A DNA stretch of 64,000 nucleotides from Corynebacterium sp. p3-SID1241 (GTDB lineage Bacteria; Actinomycetota; Actinomycetes; Mycobacteriales; Mycobacteriaceae): NCBI GenBank assembly GCA_025144025.1, contig JALXWS010000013.1:1-64000 (forward strand). The letters run 5' to 3'. Shown here one piece after another: positions 27,617 to 36,663 of this stretch (its first letter is position 1; the number at the start of each line of letters is the position of its first letter). The notes beneath the pieces are model-generated. The model did no database searches. It saw only the letters and a list, made by a program, of their open reading frames with translations, and was not told the DNA's origin. The translations under genes were made by a program, and so were the position numbers.

Positions 27617-29194
27617 ATGCGACATGCCTATAGCGTTGCTGCCGTCCGCGCGGCGGAGCAATCCCTTCTATCTCAACAAAACTACGACGACGAACTCATG
27701 CGCTCGGCCGCACGCGGCGTGGCAGCCACGGCCACGGCCATGCTTGCCCCTGGGCAGCGCGTAACTATCCTCGCTGGTCCGGGAGGAAACGGGGGCGATG
27801 GCCTCTACGCTGGCGCTTTCTTGGCGGAAGAAGGCTATTCAGTAGCGGCTATCCTCGCGGCGGATGCCGCGCACGAGCCCGCGCTGCAGGCTTTTACCGG
27901 GGCCGGCGGCACCATAACAGAGCGTCTAGGAGAAGCCGACCTGCTTATCGACGCCGTCGCCGGCCTTGCCTCCACCCGCGGCCTTTCCGGTGCGCCGCTA
28001 CGGGCCTACGGCGAAGCCAAAAAGCGTGGTGTTCCGGTTCTAGCAGTGGATATCCCTTCCGGCATTAACGCCGATACCGGGTTGGCTGCAGCCGAGGCGG
28101 TGGAAGCAGATGTGACTATTAGTTTTGGTTGGGCCCGCGCCGGGCATGTCTTTGCCCCGGAATGCGGCACAGTAGTGCTGTGCGATCTGCTCCTGCCAGG
28201 TGCCCCGCGTTCCTTTGCAGAAGAGCTTTCTGCCACCGCTAAACCAGTAGGCCATATTGCCAATGAACCCACCATCCCGTTGCCCTATCAGTGGCCATCC
28301 GAACCGGTCCTCACGGGAGAGCAGGGCGTGGTTACCGCCCCAAAGCCGGTAGGGTGCACGGGGCCGATTTTGGATCCGACGCCGGGGGCGAAAAGCACCA
28401 AGTACACCGGCGGGGTCACCGCCGTATGCGCTGGTAGCAGCGCCTTTCCCGGCGCGGGAATCCTCGCTGCCACGGGCGCGGTGCGCGCTACGCCCTCGAT
28501 GGTTCGCGTCGTGGGCAACGACTCCGTAACCACAAGCCTGCCCGAAGTAGTGCCTCATGCGAGCGCACAAGAAAAGGTCCACGCCCAAGCCTGGGTAATC
28601 GGCCCAGGACGAGGCACCGACCCAGAAGCGGCCGCAGAATTGCGTGCCGTGCTAAAACTCGGCCTGCCCACGATTATCGACGCCGATGCGCTTACAGTGC
28701 TTTCGACCTATGGAGATCTACGCGAACTCGTACGCGATCACCCCTGCGCCGTCCTGACTCCACATGCCGGGGAATTTGAGCGGCTGTATAAGGCCACGCT
28801 CGGCCGCGAGCTCGATCTTTCGGAGGGGCTCGAAATATGCCTGCAGGAGCTTGCCTCTGCGCTCGACTGTTTTGTTCTGCACAAGGGCCGGATCACCACG
28901 GTCACGGGCCCCGGCCAGGACATTTACGGCATGAATGCTGGGCACTCCTACGCAGCCACCGCCGGATCCGGCGACGTGCTATCCGGCATCCTCGGCGCGA
29001 CGCTCGCGCAATTGGATATCGTTGAAGTAAGTGCGGAGACGATCATTATGGAAATCCTGCACGCCGCGGCCATACACCAGCATGCTGCCGCCATTGCCGC
29101 CCATACCCCAGACGGCTTTGGGATTTGCTCCGCCTCCCAGATTGCCGCAGCCGTGCCGCAGGCAATCGCACGGCTGCTCGCCATGCAACGCTAG
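27617..29194 (+). CDS. nnr: Bifunctional NAD(P)H-hydrate epimerase/dehydratase
   Basis: The 525-residue fusion repairs hydrated NAD(P)H. The N-terminal YjeF epimerase domain (about 1-215) has GPGGNGGDGLYAG. The C-terminal dehydratase (about 240-525) has the ribokinase-like GSGDVLSGILGA near residue 450. TATCCT lies 7 nt before the ATG, so it is probably leaderless. It lies 18 bp after nei. Its stop overlaps that of the convergent ATPase gene in CTAG. Confidence 0.93.
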   Translation: MRHAYSVAAVRAAEQSLLSQQNYDDELMRSAARGVAATATAMLAPGQRVTILAGPGGNGGDGLYAGAFLAEEGYSVAAILAADAAHEPALQAFTGAGGTITERLGEADLLIDAVAGLASTRGLSGAPLRAYGEAKKRGVPVLAVDIPSGINADTGLAAAEAVEADVTISFGWARAGHVFAPECGTVVLCDLLLPGAPRSFAEELSATAKPVGHIANEPTIPLPYQWPSEPVLTGEQGVVTAPKPVGCTGPILDPTPGAKSTKYTGGVTAVCAGSSAFPGAGILAATGAVRATPSMVRVVGNDSVTTSLPEVVPHASAQEKVHAQAWVIGPGRGTDPEAAAELRAVLKLGLPTIIDADALTVLSTYGDLRELVRDHPCAVLTPHAGEFERLYKATLGRELDLSEGLEICLQELASALDCFVLHKGRITTVTGPGQDIYGMNAGHSYAATAGSGDVLSGILGATLAQLDIVEVSAETIIMEILHAAAIHQHAAAIAAHTPDGFGICSASQIAAAVPQAIARLLAMQR

Positions 29195-29832
29195 CTGAGC
29201 GCGGAAACCTTCTCCTGCTCGGCAACGTGGCCGTCCTTGACCTCTACCACGCGGTTAGCAAAGTTTAGCAAGGAACGATCATGGGTCACTAGCACGGTGG
29301 CGGTCTTCATCTCTTGGGTGACATCGCGCAAAAGGCGGATGATCTCCTGCGAGAGGTGGGAATCAAGCGCGGAGGTCGGCTCATCGGCCAAGAGCAGGTC
29401 TGGCTGCTCCATCAGCGCCCGGGCGATATTGACGCGTTGGCGCTGACCACCAGACATCTGGCCCATGCGGCGATTGCCCATGCCCGCTAGGCCCACAAAC
29501 TCCAGCAGCTCATCGGCACGTTGCGGGCGCAACTTGCGGCCGGCGATGTGGTCCATAATAAGCAGCTGGTCGCGCACATTGAGCGAGGACAACAGGTTGG
29601 CCTGCTGGAAGATGATGGAGCGGGTGCCATCCACCTGCACGGAGCCGGAATCCGGGGTGATAAGCCCGGCGGCGACGGAAAGCAGCGTGGACTTTCCGGA
29701 ACCGGATTCCCCCACGATGGCGGTCAGGGAATTGGATTCGGCGTTGAGGGAGGCATCGGCTAGCGCGGTAGTCGTTGTCTCGCCGTCCTGGTAGGTCACG
29801 GTAGCGTTGCGGATATCAAGAATGGTGGACAT
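29191..29832 (-). CDS. hrtA: ABC exporter ATPase, HrtA-like
   Basis: The 213-residue ATPase has Walker A GESGSGKST at about residues 40-48, signature MSGGQRQRV, Walker B LLLADEPT and the H-loop VTHD. These are the features of MacB/LolD-type exporters. The ATG at 29832 overlaps almost directly with the permease stop, with GGAGGA before it. It is placed after an FtsX-like permease and divergent from a NarL-type two-component system. This is the layout of the heme exporter HrtBA with ChrSA in corynebacteria, which exports excess heme. The heme role is inferred from layout and similarity. Confidence 0.85.
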   Translation of the reverse strand: MSTILDIRNATVTYQDGETTTTALADASLNAESNSLTAIVGESGSGKSTLLSVAAGLITPDSGSVQVDGTRSIIFQQANLLSSLNVRDQLLIMDHIAGRKLRPQRADELLEFVGLAGMGNRRMGQMSGGQRQRVNIARALMEQPDLLLADEPTSALDSHLSQEIIRLLRDVTQEMKTATVLVTHDRSLLNFANRVVEVKDGHVAEQEKVSALS

Positions 29833-29833
29833 A

Positions 29834-30817
29834 TTAAGCATTTCCTCCAAGAGCATCGAGTGGGTTGGCTTTAGCTACGCGGCGGGTAGCAATAAGGGCG
29901 CCGACCATGCCGAGGGCCCAGATGCCAACCGCGGGAACGGCGATGGTGCGCAGGGAAACATCGAACGGCACGGTGCCGGAAGCAAGCGCGCCAAGCACCC
30001 AACCAACGACGGCGCCCGCAATGGTGCCGGCGGCCAAGATGATGGCGGCTTGTGCCAGGGCATCGCGCAAGAGGTAACGCACGGTTGCGCCGAGCGCGCG
30101 CAGAATCGAAAGATCGCGGGTGCGCTGGATGGTCCACACGGTCAAGAAGGCCACGGTGACCAGGGCGGAGATGCCGTACAAGAAGCCCTGCATGGTAAGC
30201 AGCGAGCCGCGCTCAGACTGATAGGCCGCCAGGCCGGAGAACGACTTGGACACCTTCACGGAGCCTGGAACCTCGTACTTATACAGCGCTGCGGTGCCGA
30301 TCACACCTTCTGGCGCATGGCTAATCTGCTGCCAGGACTCGGTGGAGGCCCACGCCACCTCGGAGTGGGAGTACATGGTCTCTGGGACGGTGCCCTCTAC
30401 CGAAAAATCGGCGCCGCCTAGGGTGACAGTATCGGCCGCGTCGATGGACTCTGGCAGAAGCACGCCTTGCTCCGGGATGGTCTTATCGGTACCCGGAACC
30501 TGGGTGCCGGCCGGCAGGCTGAGAACGGTAACGCCGCCATGACCCTCCAGCTTGGTCTGGGCTGCGCCTAGAGGAATGCCATCGCTGGCGATATCGCCAG
30601 CGTGCATCTCGGATTCGCTGAAAGAAGGATCCTCGGTAGAAAAGGAAATATATGGATAATCTTCTTCCAAGGCCTCCAGCGCAGAGGTATTTTGCTTGGA
30701 AAGGCCCTCCGTCAGGCCGGAAAGCATAACGAGTAGAAGGGTAATGAGCGCAACCGTGCCGCCGATAAGCGCGAAGCGGCCGCGCGCTGTGGTGATTTCT
30801 CTGATTGCTAGGAACAT
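29834..30817 (-). CDS. hrtB: FtsX/MacB-type ABC permease, HrtB-like
   Basis: The 327-residue permease has one N-terminal helix (GRFALIGGTVALITLLLVMLSGLTEGL), an extracytoplasmic domain of about 150 residues, and three C-terminal helices. This is the layout of FtsX-family exporters of the HrtB type. It is translated just before the ATPase gene. The two genes probably form the exporter pair. The start is 111 bp from the sensor kinase on the other strand, with a palindrome between. Confidence 0.82.
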   Translation of the reverse strand: MFLAIREITTARGRFALIGGTVALITLLLVMLSGLTEGLSKQNTSALEALEEDYPYISFSTEDPSFSESEMHAGDIASDGIPLGAAQTKLEGHGGVTVLSLPAGTQVPGTDKTIPEQGVLLPESIDAADTVTLGGADFSVEGTVPETMYSHSEVAWASTESWQQISHAPEGVIGTAALYKYEVPGSVKVSKSFSGLAAYQSERGSLLTMQGFLYGISALVTVAFLTVWTIQRTRDLSILRALGATVRYLLRDALAQAAIILAAGTIAGAVVGWVLGALASGTVPFDVSLRTIAVPAVGIWALGMVGALIATRRVAKANPLDALGGNA

Positions 30818-30875
30818 ACTTCTATATTTGCTTTGCGCAGGTCAGAAGTAATCGGCCAGCTCGCTGAACCTCCAG

Positions 30876-30891
30876 TCAACCAAGTGGTTGA
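30876..30891. promoter_or_regulatory. Palindrome between the exporter and the two-component genes
   Basis: TCAACCAAGTGGTTGA is a perfect inverted repeat (7-bp arms around AG). It lies in the 111-bp gap between hrtB and the kinase start at 30929. A response regulator of this family could bind here to control both sides. Binding is inferred from position only. Confidence 0.5.
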
Positions 30892-30928
30892 TTCACTGTC
30901 CACCCCTGCGCGGATATCCTGGGTGGTT

Positions 30929-32071
30929 GTGTTTAAGGGACGAAAATTATGGGTTTATGGCCTGCACGCCATGTTCGCGTTTCTGCTGGTCTTCGGCGTG
31001 GCGCGCGCCTATGTGGATGGCCGGCTCGACGCCCGAGTGATCGGCTTAGCCATGGCCCTCGCCGTGGTCTACTCCGCACAACGTTGGCTGCCCACATGGT
31101 TATGGCTAGGTGGGCTATGCCTGTTGTGGCTGGGCCTGATGGTTCATGCGCAGGATTTCATGTGGTTGGAATTCCCGCTTATTTTTGTCTTTTTGCGCGC
31201 CTTGCCCACCGTGCCCGGGCTGGTCTCCATCGCCGCGCTGTGGGCAGCAGCCGCATTCATCCCCGCCTGGCTGCACCCAGAAGGTTGGTCCATCGCTGCG
31301 GCCGTGGGGCCACTTATCGGCACCGCCTTTGCGGCAACGGTCTTTTTCATCCAGCGGCGGCTGCAAGCAGAAGCGGCGCACCACAGGGACATCGCCAAGC
31401 AGCTGCGCGAAACCCAAGCCGAGCTGGCCGCCAGCGAGCACCAATCCGGCCGGCTGGAGGAGCGCGAGCGCCTCTCCCGCGAGATCCATGACACCGTAGC
31501 GCAAGGCCTTAGCTCCATCTTGTTGCTCTCCCGCGCAGCCCGTGGCACCGATGATCCCCGCACCAAAGAAGAGCAGCTGGCGGTCATCGAGGATGTCGCG
31601 AGCGAGAATCTGGCCGAGGCCCGCCGCTTTGTCCGCGAACTAGCCGGCCCCGATGAGCGACTGGAAACCCAGCTCACTTCCCTGCTGTCCCAGATGCGCA
31701 GCCGCGTGAAGGCTTTGGGGGAAGAAACCACCTTCGAACTGGTGGTATCTGGAAGCGGCAAGGTGCCCGGCCGAATCAAAGAGGTCATCGTACGCGCTGC
31801 GCAGGAAGGGCTCAATAACGTCATCAAACACGCCCATGCCTCTCGCGCGGTGGTCACGCTCGGTCTCTTCGAGGATGCAGTGACCTTGGACGTCGTTGAT
31901 AATGGATGCGGCGTATCCGCCTCCCCTAGTACCGGCGAGAAGGACCACGGATTCGGGCTTGCGGGCCTGCGCACCCGTGTGGAGCGTGTAGGTGGCACCA
32001 TGAACCTAGAATATGGCGATGGTACTGCCTTAGCCGTCCGGATCCCGCTGAAGGAGCGAAGCAATGGTTAA
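30929..32071 (+). CDS. chrS: NarL-type sensor histidine kinase, ChrS/HrrS-like
   Basis: The 380-residue kinase has about five to six membrane helices in the first 160 residues and a coiled linker. The dimerisation domain has the phospho-accepting His in SREIHDTVAQGL, and the HATPase domain has VDNGCG and GFGLAGL. There is no large extracytoplasmic sensor domain, as in heme-sensing ChrS/HrrS kinases. I prefer the GTG at 30929 because TATCCT lies 8 nt before it; a TTG at 30833 is in frame but leaves no promoter region. It is divergent from the exporter genes. Confidence 0.82.
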   Translation: MFKGRKLWVYGLHAMFAFLLVFGVARAYVDGRLDARVIGLAMALAVVYSAQRWLPTWLWLGGLCLLWLGLMVHAQDFMWLEFPLIFVFLRALPTVPGLVSIAALWAAAAFIPAWLHPEGWSIAAAVGPLIGTAFAATVFFIQRRLQAEAAHHRDIAKQLRETQAELAASEHQSGRLEERERLSREIHDTVAQGLSSILLLSRAARGTDDPRTKEEQLAVIEDVASENLAEARRFVRELAGPDERLETQLTSLLSQMRSRVKALGEETTFELVVSGSGKVPGRIKEVIVRAAQEGLNNVIKHAHASRAVVTLGLFEDAVTLDVVDNGCGVSASPSTGEKDHGFGLAGLRTRVERVGGTMNLEYGDGTALAVRIPLKERSNG

Positions 32072-32681
32072 TGTCATGCTGATCGACGATCACCCAGTGG
32101 TCCGCGCCGGTCTGCGCGCTATCCTCAATACCTTCTCCGATGTCGAGGTAGTCATAGAAGGTTCCACCGGCGCGGATGTGGATAAGCTCTTTACTGACGA
32201 CGCCCCACAGGTAGACGCCGTGGTCTGCGATATCCAGATGCCCGGCATGGATGGCATCGCAGCCACCAAGCGTGTGGTGGAGGCCGGCGGCCCACCGGTG
32301 CTCATACTGACCACCTATGACACGCAGGCCGATATTCTCGCCGCCGTGGAGGCCGGCGCAATGGGCTATCTGCTCAAGGACTCCCCGGAGCAGGCGCTGC
32401 ACGAGGCCGTCCTCAATACCGCCGCACACCGCCGCACCTTGGCGCCGGAAGTGGTGGATCTCCTCGCCCAACGTGTGGGCCGGCCACAAGAATCGCTGTC
32501 CACCCGCGAGCTAGAAATTCTTCGGGCGCTTTCCAGTGGTTCCTCCAATAAGGAACTAGCCAAGCAGCTATTCATTTCTGAAGCCACAGTCAAAACCCAC
32601 CTCATCCACATCTTTCAAAAGTTGGGCGTGGAAACCCGCACCGCCGCGGTGACCGTGGCACGAGAGAGGAAGTTTATCTGA
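32064..32681 (+). CDS. chrA: NarL/LuxR-family response regulator, ChrA/HrrA-like
   Basis: The 205-residue protein has a receiver domain with LIDDHP, the phospho-Asp in VVCDIQMPGMDG (about residue 56) and the lysine in GYLLKDSP. The LuxR-type helix-turn-helix follows at about residues 145-200 (LSTRELEILRALSSG). The start overlaps the kinase gene by 8 bases. Heme-responsive ChrA activates hrtBA in relatives. Here this is inferred from the same layout. Confidence 0.88.
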   Translation: MVNVMLIDDHPVVRAGLRAILNTFSDVEVVIEGSTGADVDKLFTDDAPQVDAVVCDIQMPGMDGIAATKRVVEAGGPPVLILTTYDTQADILAAVEAGAMGYLLKDSPEQALHEAVLNTAAHRRTLAPEVVDLLAQRVGRPQESLSTRELEILRALSSGSSNKELAKQLFISEATVKTHLIHIFQKLGVETRTAAVTVARERKFI

Positions 32682-33655
32682 TGTTGGACTGCATAGTCAT
32701 CGGCGCCGGCCAGGCGGGTCTGGCGGTGGGCTATTACTTGCGTAAAAAGGGCCTGGATTTTGTCCTCCTGGATGCTGAATCCGGTCCCGGTGCAGCGTGG
32801 CGCCATACCTGGCCGTCACTTACACTCTTTAGCAATTCCGCCTCCTCCAACCTGCCCGGATGGCCTATGCCCCACCACGACGGCTTTCCGCCAGCTAGCC
32901 ACGTTATTGATTATTTTGCACGCTATGAACAGCGCTATGAGCTGCCCATTCGCCGGCCAGTCACAGTGGATGAAGTTACTCATGACGGCGCGTGTTTCCA
33001 TGTCTTTGCCGGTAAAGAGCAGCTGACCGCGCGCACAGTCGTGGCAGCCACGGGTACGTGGTCCGCTCCCTTTATCCCCTACTACCCCGGTACTTTTGAC
33101 GGGAGGCAATGGCATTCCGCCGTCTATCAAGGCCCCGCGGACTTCGCCGGATCTACCGTGGCGGTCGTCGGCGCGGCCAATTCCGGTGCCCAAATCGCGG
33201 CCGATCTCGTGCTCTCCGGTGTGGAAACCACCTGGTATACCCGCAGCTCCCCGCGGTGGATGCCCGACGACGTTGACGGGCGCGTGCTCTTTCAGCGCAA
33301 TCGCGCCCGCCTCAACGCAATGCTGCGCGGCGAACCAGACCCCGGCGCGGATTCGAACCTGGGCGATATTGTGATGGTCCCGCCGGTCCTACGCGCACGG
33401 GATTCCGGGCTCTTGCAGGCCACTCCAATGTTTTCTTCCCTCGATGAGGTCAACACAGACCACCTCATCTGGTGCACAGGTTTCCGGCCTGCCCTCCGCC
33501 CCATTCGCCGGCTACTCGACGGCACCTCCCCCACCGTCGACGGCCTCTTCCTCGTGGGCTATGGCACTTGGACCGGTCCAGGCTCCGCAACCATTACCGG
33601 GGTAAGCCCCTTTGCCAAACAGGCAGCGCACGACGTCGCGAATTTATGTGACTAA
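32681..33655 (+). CDS. FAD-dependent NAD(P)-binding oxidoreductase (flavin monooxygenase-like)
   Basis: The 324-residue protein has two Rossmann motifs: VIGAGQAGLAVGYYL at the N-terminus for FAD, and VAVVGAANSGAQIAADL at about residue 165 for NAD(P)H. ATGTWSAP is the linker typical of CzcO/flavin monooxygenases. The ATG overlaps the response regulator's TGA as TGATG, so it is translationally coupled to the two-component genes. The substrate is unknown. A role near heme or metal handling is suggested only by position. Confidence 0.82.
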   Translation: MLDCIVIGAGQAGLAVGYYLRKKGLDFVLLDAESGPGAAWRHTWPSLTLFSNSASSNLPGWPMPHHDGFPPASHVIDYFARYEQRYELPIRRPVTVDEVTHDGACFHVFAGKEQLTARTVVAATGTWSAPFIPYYPGTFDGRQWHSAVYQGPADFAGSTVAVVGAANSGAQIAADLVLSGVETTWYTRSSPRWMPDDVDGRVLFQRNRARLNAMLRGEPDPGADSNLGDIVMVPPVLRARDSGLLQATPMFSSLDEVNTDHLIWCTGFRPALRPIRRLLDGTSPTVDGLFLVGYGTWTGPGSATITGVSPFAKQAAHDVANLCD

Positions 33656-33659
33656 AGCA

Positions 33660-33678
33660 ATAGGTTAGTCCCAGCTAA
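33660..33678. promoter_or_regulatory. Possible DtxR box upstream of the DUF4213/DUF364 gene
   Basis: The 19-bp site begins ATAGGTTAG and ends GCTAA. By my count it agrees with the DtxR consensus (TTAGGTTAGGCTAACCTAA) at 14 of 19 positions, with an intact left half-site. It lies 60 bp before the next gene. DtxR is the iron-dependent repressor of corynebacteria. Confidence 0.4.
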
Positions 33679-33737
33679 TTCGACTACACTGCCTTCACAC
33701 AAAGAGTGCGACACAATTTGGGAAAGCTGGTTTATAC

Positions 33738-34487
33738 ATGTCTGCCTGGGATCTCTACGATGACCTCATCGATGCCATTCCCCGTGACATAGTGGTCTCC
33801 CGCGCCGCCCAAGGCCCGCGGTGGACCCGGGTATACACCGAAAGTCCTAGCTGCGGTATGGCAATGACCATGTCAGCCACCTCTCGCCCGGCCCAGATGC
33901 GCGCCGAGTACACCGGCGTTCCTCTTCGCGCCATTGCACAGCTGGCCAAGAGCTGGAATTTCTCGGAGGCGTCCTTCGGCATGGCCGCGCTAAATTCCTA
34001 CTACGCCACGCCTTCTGTAGCCGATGAGCATGGTTTTACGCTTGCCGACGCCCCCTGGCCCCACATCTTCGATCCCTTCCGCGAGGCCGTCGCTGGGAAG
34101 AAGGTCGCGGTCATTGGCCACTTCCCTTTTGCGCCCAAGGCGCTCACCCAGGCGGCGGATTTCTATATGCTAGAGCGTTCGCTCAATGAGGGCGACTACC
34201 CCGATTCCGCTGCCGAGTACATACTGCCCGAGTGCGATTATGTCTTCATTACCGGGTCCGCCTTTGTAAACAAGACCGCTCCCCGCCTGCTCGAGCTCTC
34301 CCGCACTGCATTTAATGTCATCCTGGGCCCCTCCACCCCACTGGCCCCGGTACTGCTTGAGGACTACGGGGTATCACAGGTCATTGGCATGGTTCCCACC
34401 GACTCCGCCGGTATGTTTGATTGCCTCGAAGAGGGAGCTTCCCTGGATATGTTTAATTTTGGCCACCGCGTCAGCCTAGGTACTTAG
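33738..34487 (+). CDS. DUF4213/DUF364 putative heavy-metal chelation protein
   Basis: The 249-residue protein has the N-terminal DUF4213 region (about 1-100) and a C-terminal DUF364 region with VAVIGHFPF and the conserved LPECDYVFITGSAFVNKT. The family is named for a presumed metal-chelation role, often with enolase-like N-terminal folds. In this window it follows the heme-type locus and may have a DtxR box. Its true substrate is not known. The stop overlaps that of the convergent VanZ gene. Confidence 0.8.
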   Translation: MSAWDLYDDLIDAIPRDIVVSRAAQGPRWTRVYTESPSCGMAMTMSATSRPAQMRAEYTGVPLRAIAQLAKSWNFSEASFGMAALNSYYATPSVADEHGFTLADAPWPHIFDPFREAVAGKKVAVIGHFPFAPKALTQAADFYMLERSLNEGDYPDSAAEYILPECDYVFITGSAFVNKTAPRLLELSRTAFNVILGPSTPLAPVLLEDYGVSQVIGMVPTDSAGMFDCLEEGASLDMFNFGHRVSLGT

Positions 34488-35140
34488 ACAATAGCTCCGG
34501 CCAAAATCGCGGCGGCGAGGGCCCCCAAACCCAATGCCGCCATCCAACCGATTGTGCGGACGGCTCGCAGCTGCGCTTTCGCGCCGCTGCGGCTTACTAG
34601 GAACGCGCCCAAAGACGCGCCGAGCGTATTGAAAACTAAGTCATCGACATCGCTAAAACCCAATGAGAATATGTACTGGGTAATTTCAATGCCTAGGCTG
34701 AGCATCATCGCCAGAAGGATGGTGCCGCCGCGTCCGAAGCGGACGCGGCGCGAATTCTGTCCCATCACCACCAAGCAGGCACCCAGCGGCATAAAGAGGA
34801 ATACGTTACCCAAAGTATTGGTCCACGGACCCCACCACGGATGAGGGTTATTAAACCCATTAAACATCTGCAAATCTAGGCTGCGGCGTGCGTGCGCAGA
34901 CGCATCAACCACATCGGGGATATCTATGAAGGGCTTGCCCACCGTAGCTACTGCAATAGCCACCATGACAACCACGCAGGCTACGGCTGCGCTGCGCCAC
35001 AGCGTGCGCTTAGCAGGCATGTCACGCGCACCAATCTGGCGCGAGGCGCGGGTGGGCCTCGTGGTCATCGTCATGTTGTTCAAGTTAACAAGCGAGCCTG
35101 AAAATTCTCCGTGAGATTCGCTGCCAAATTGCTGCATCAC
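34484..35140 (-). CDS. VanZ-family membrane protein
   Basis: The 218-residue protein has a first helix at about residues 50-65, then the VanZ core with NVFLFMPLGACLVV and FSDVDDLVFNTLGASLGAF. Five helices are predicted. It is a second VanZ copy besides that at 8528 and shares the DIDDLVFNT-like motif with it. The N-terminal 40 residues are polar, and the start is uncertain. Confidence 0.75.
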   Translation of the reverse strand: MMQQFGSESHGEFSGSLVNLNNMTMTTRPTRASRQIGARDMPAKRTLWRSAAVACVVVMVAIAVATVGKPFIDIPDVVDASAHARRSLDLQMFNGFNNPHPWWGPWTNTLGNVFLFMPLGACLVVMGQNSRRVRFGRGGTILLAMMLSLGIEITQYIFSLGFSDVDDLVFNTLGASLGAFLVSRSGAKAQLRAVRTIGWMAALGLGALAAAILAGAIV

Positions 35141-35161
35141 ATTTAACGTACGATGGTGAGC

Positions 35162-36127
35162 ATGAGCACTCTACTAGTTACTCGCAACGAAGATAAATCC
35201 GTTACGACCTCCTTTGAAGAGGGAGAGTTCCTCGGCGAAGGCGACCTTACCGTCGATGTGTCCTATTCTTCGCTGAACTACAAAGACGCCATGGCAATTG
35301 CCGGCGACCGTGGCGTCATGCGCACCAGCCCGCTAGTTCCGGGCATCGACGTGGTCGGCACCGTTGCAGAGTCCAACGTGGAACGCCTCCCGGTTGGCAC
35401 CCTCGTAGCTTCCTTCGGTGATGGCCTAGGCGAGTTCCGCCACGGTGGCTACACCCCAAAGCAACGGGTGAATTCCCAGGCAACCGTCGCGCTGCCAGCA
35501 GACTTCACCGCAGAACAGGCGGCCGCCGTGGGAACCGCAGGTTACACTGCCGCCCTGTGCGTTAATTCTTTGCGCGGGCTTCCTGATGGCCCCGTCTTGG
35601 TCACCGGCGCCACCGGTGGCGTGGGCTCTATCGCCGTGAATCTGCTGTCCAATGCCGGTTACGAGGTTCACGCCATGACTGGCCGCCCGGATGACTATTC
35701 CCAGTACCTCCACGAGCTGGGCGCCCATACCATTGTGGACCGCGCCGAATTTGCTGAGGCCGGAAAACCCTTGCAGAAGGCAACGTATGCCGGTGCGGTT
35801 GATACCTCCGGCTCCCACGTCTTGGCAAATGTATTGGCCCGCACTGTGTGGGGCGGCACCGTCGCCTCTACCGGTATGGCCGCCGGTCCAGACCTGCCCA
35901 CCACCGTCTTGCCGTTCATTCTGCGCAACGTCCACCTTGCCGGCGTCAACTCTGTAGACGCCCCATTGCACTACCGCCAGAACGCTTGGCAGCTCCTCGC
36001 ACGCAAGCTGGACCGGTCCATCCTTGGGTCCCTGACCAATAGCATTCCATTGTCAGACGTAGTCGAAGAATCCAAATCCCTCCTCGAGGGCACCCACCAC
36101 GGACGCACCGTCCTTAAGATTTCCTAG
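35162..36127 (+). CDS. AcuI/YhdH-type NADPH-dependent quinone/acryloyl-CoA reductase
   Basis: The 321-residue medium-chain dehydrogenase lacks the catalytic zinc residues. It has SSLNYKDAMAIAG, PGIDVVGTV and VTGATGGVGSIAVNLL for NADPH binding. AcuI reduces acryloyl-CoA. Others in the family act on quinones or other enones. The ATG at 35162 is preferred over that at 35153 because TACGAT lies 7 nt before it and the protein start matches the family. A terminator follows. Confidence 0.87.
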   Translation: MSTLLVTRNEDKSVTTSFEEGEFLGEGDLTVDVSYSSLNYKDAMAIAGDRGVMRTSPLVPGIDVVGTVAESNVERLPVGTLVASFGDGLGEFRHGGYTPKQRVNSQATVALPADFTAEQAAAVGTAGYTAALCVNSLRGLPDGPVLVTGATGGVGSIAVNLLSNAGYEVHAMTGRPDDYSQYLHELGAHTIVDRAEFAEAGKPLQKATYAGAVDTSGSHVLANVLARTVWGGTVASTGMAAGPDLPTTVLPFILRNVHLAGVNSVDAPLHYRQNAWQLLARKLDRSILGSLTNSIPLSDVVEESKSLLEGTHHGRTVLKIS

Positions 36128-36148
36128 GCCCCGCCTAGCCATTCTTCT

Positions 36149-36180
36149 AAGGCACCTGCTGTTTTGGCGGGTGCCTTTTT
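36149..36180 (+). terminator. Rho-independent terminator after the AcuI-like gene
   Basis: GGCACCTGC pairs with GGCGGGTGCC across a short loop and is followed by TTTTT. The flanking AA/TT extends the stem. It ends the plus-strand transcript, 24 bp after the stop. Confidence 0.88.
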
Positions 36181-36210
36181 ACATGCACCGGTCGGCGCGG
36201 ACAACTAGCT

Positions 36211-36663
36211 TTACGACGCCGCGCTTTTAGCAATCCCTCTCAGCAATTTACGAGAGATCCTGCCCAAAGTATGTAGGTCCTCATCACTAAGGGTGCCCAC
36301 CACTATTTCATCGACTGCGGCGGTATGCCGCGCGATGGCTGCACTGAAAGCGGCACTTCCCTTTTCCGTCACAGTGACTTCAATAGCTCGAGTTCCCAAC
36401 TCCGGCGCCTCCCGCCTGGAAACCAATTTTCGGGACTCCATGCGCACCAGCTGACGATGCAGTCGCGACTTTTCCCACCCGAGCTCCACCGCCAATTCAT
36501 GCGGTCTCGTATGATTTTTTCGGCGGCGCTGCAACACCGCCAAAACCGCGTAGTCCGCTTCACTCAGGTTAGAGCCGCTCTGGAGCTGTCCAGACAGCCG
36601 CGCATGCAACGCCTCTTGCATGGCGACAAAGTCACCCCATGCTGCACTCTGCTCCAAGCGCAT
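36211..36663 (-). CDS. MarR-family regulator
   Basis: The 150-residue protein has the MarR layout with the winged helix at about residues 40-100 (LAVELGWEKSRLHRQLVRMESRKLVSRREAPE), and helices at each end for dimerisation. There are two palindromes 46 bp upstream, which fits autoregulation. No obvious target gene is on the same strand. The ligand is unknown. Confidence 0.82.
   Translation of the reverse strand: MRLEQSAAWGDFVAMQEALHARLSGQLQSGSNLSEADYAVLAVLQRRRKNHTRPHELAVELGWEKSRLHRQLVRMESRKLVSRREAPELGTRAIEVTVTEKGSAAFSAAIARHTAAVDEIVVGTLSDEDLHTLGRISRKLLRGIAKSAAS

Noticed and set aside
33350..33365. TTCGAA-type sequence resembling a tRNA T-loop
   Set aside because: It is inside the flavin oxidoreductase gene and no cloverleaf can be formed.
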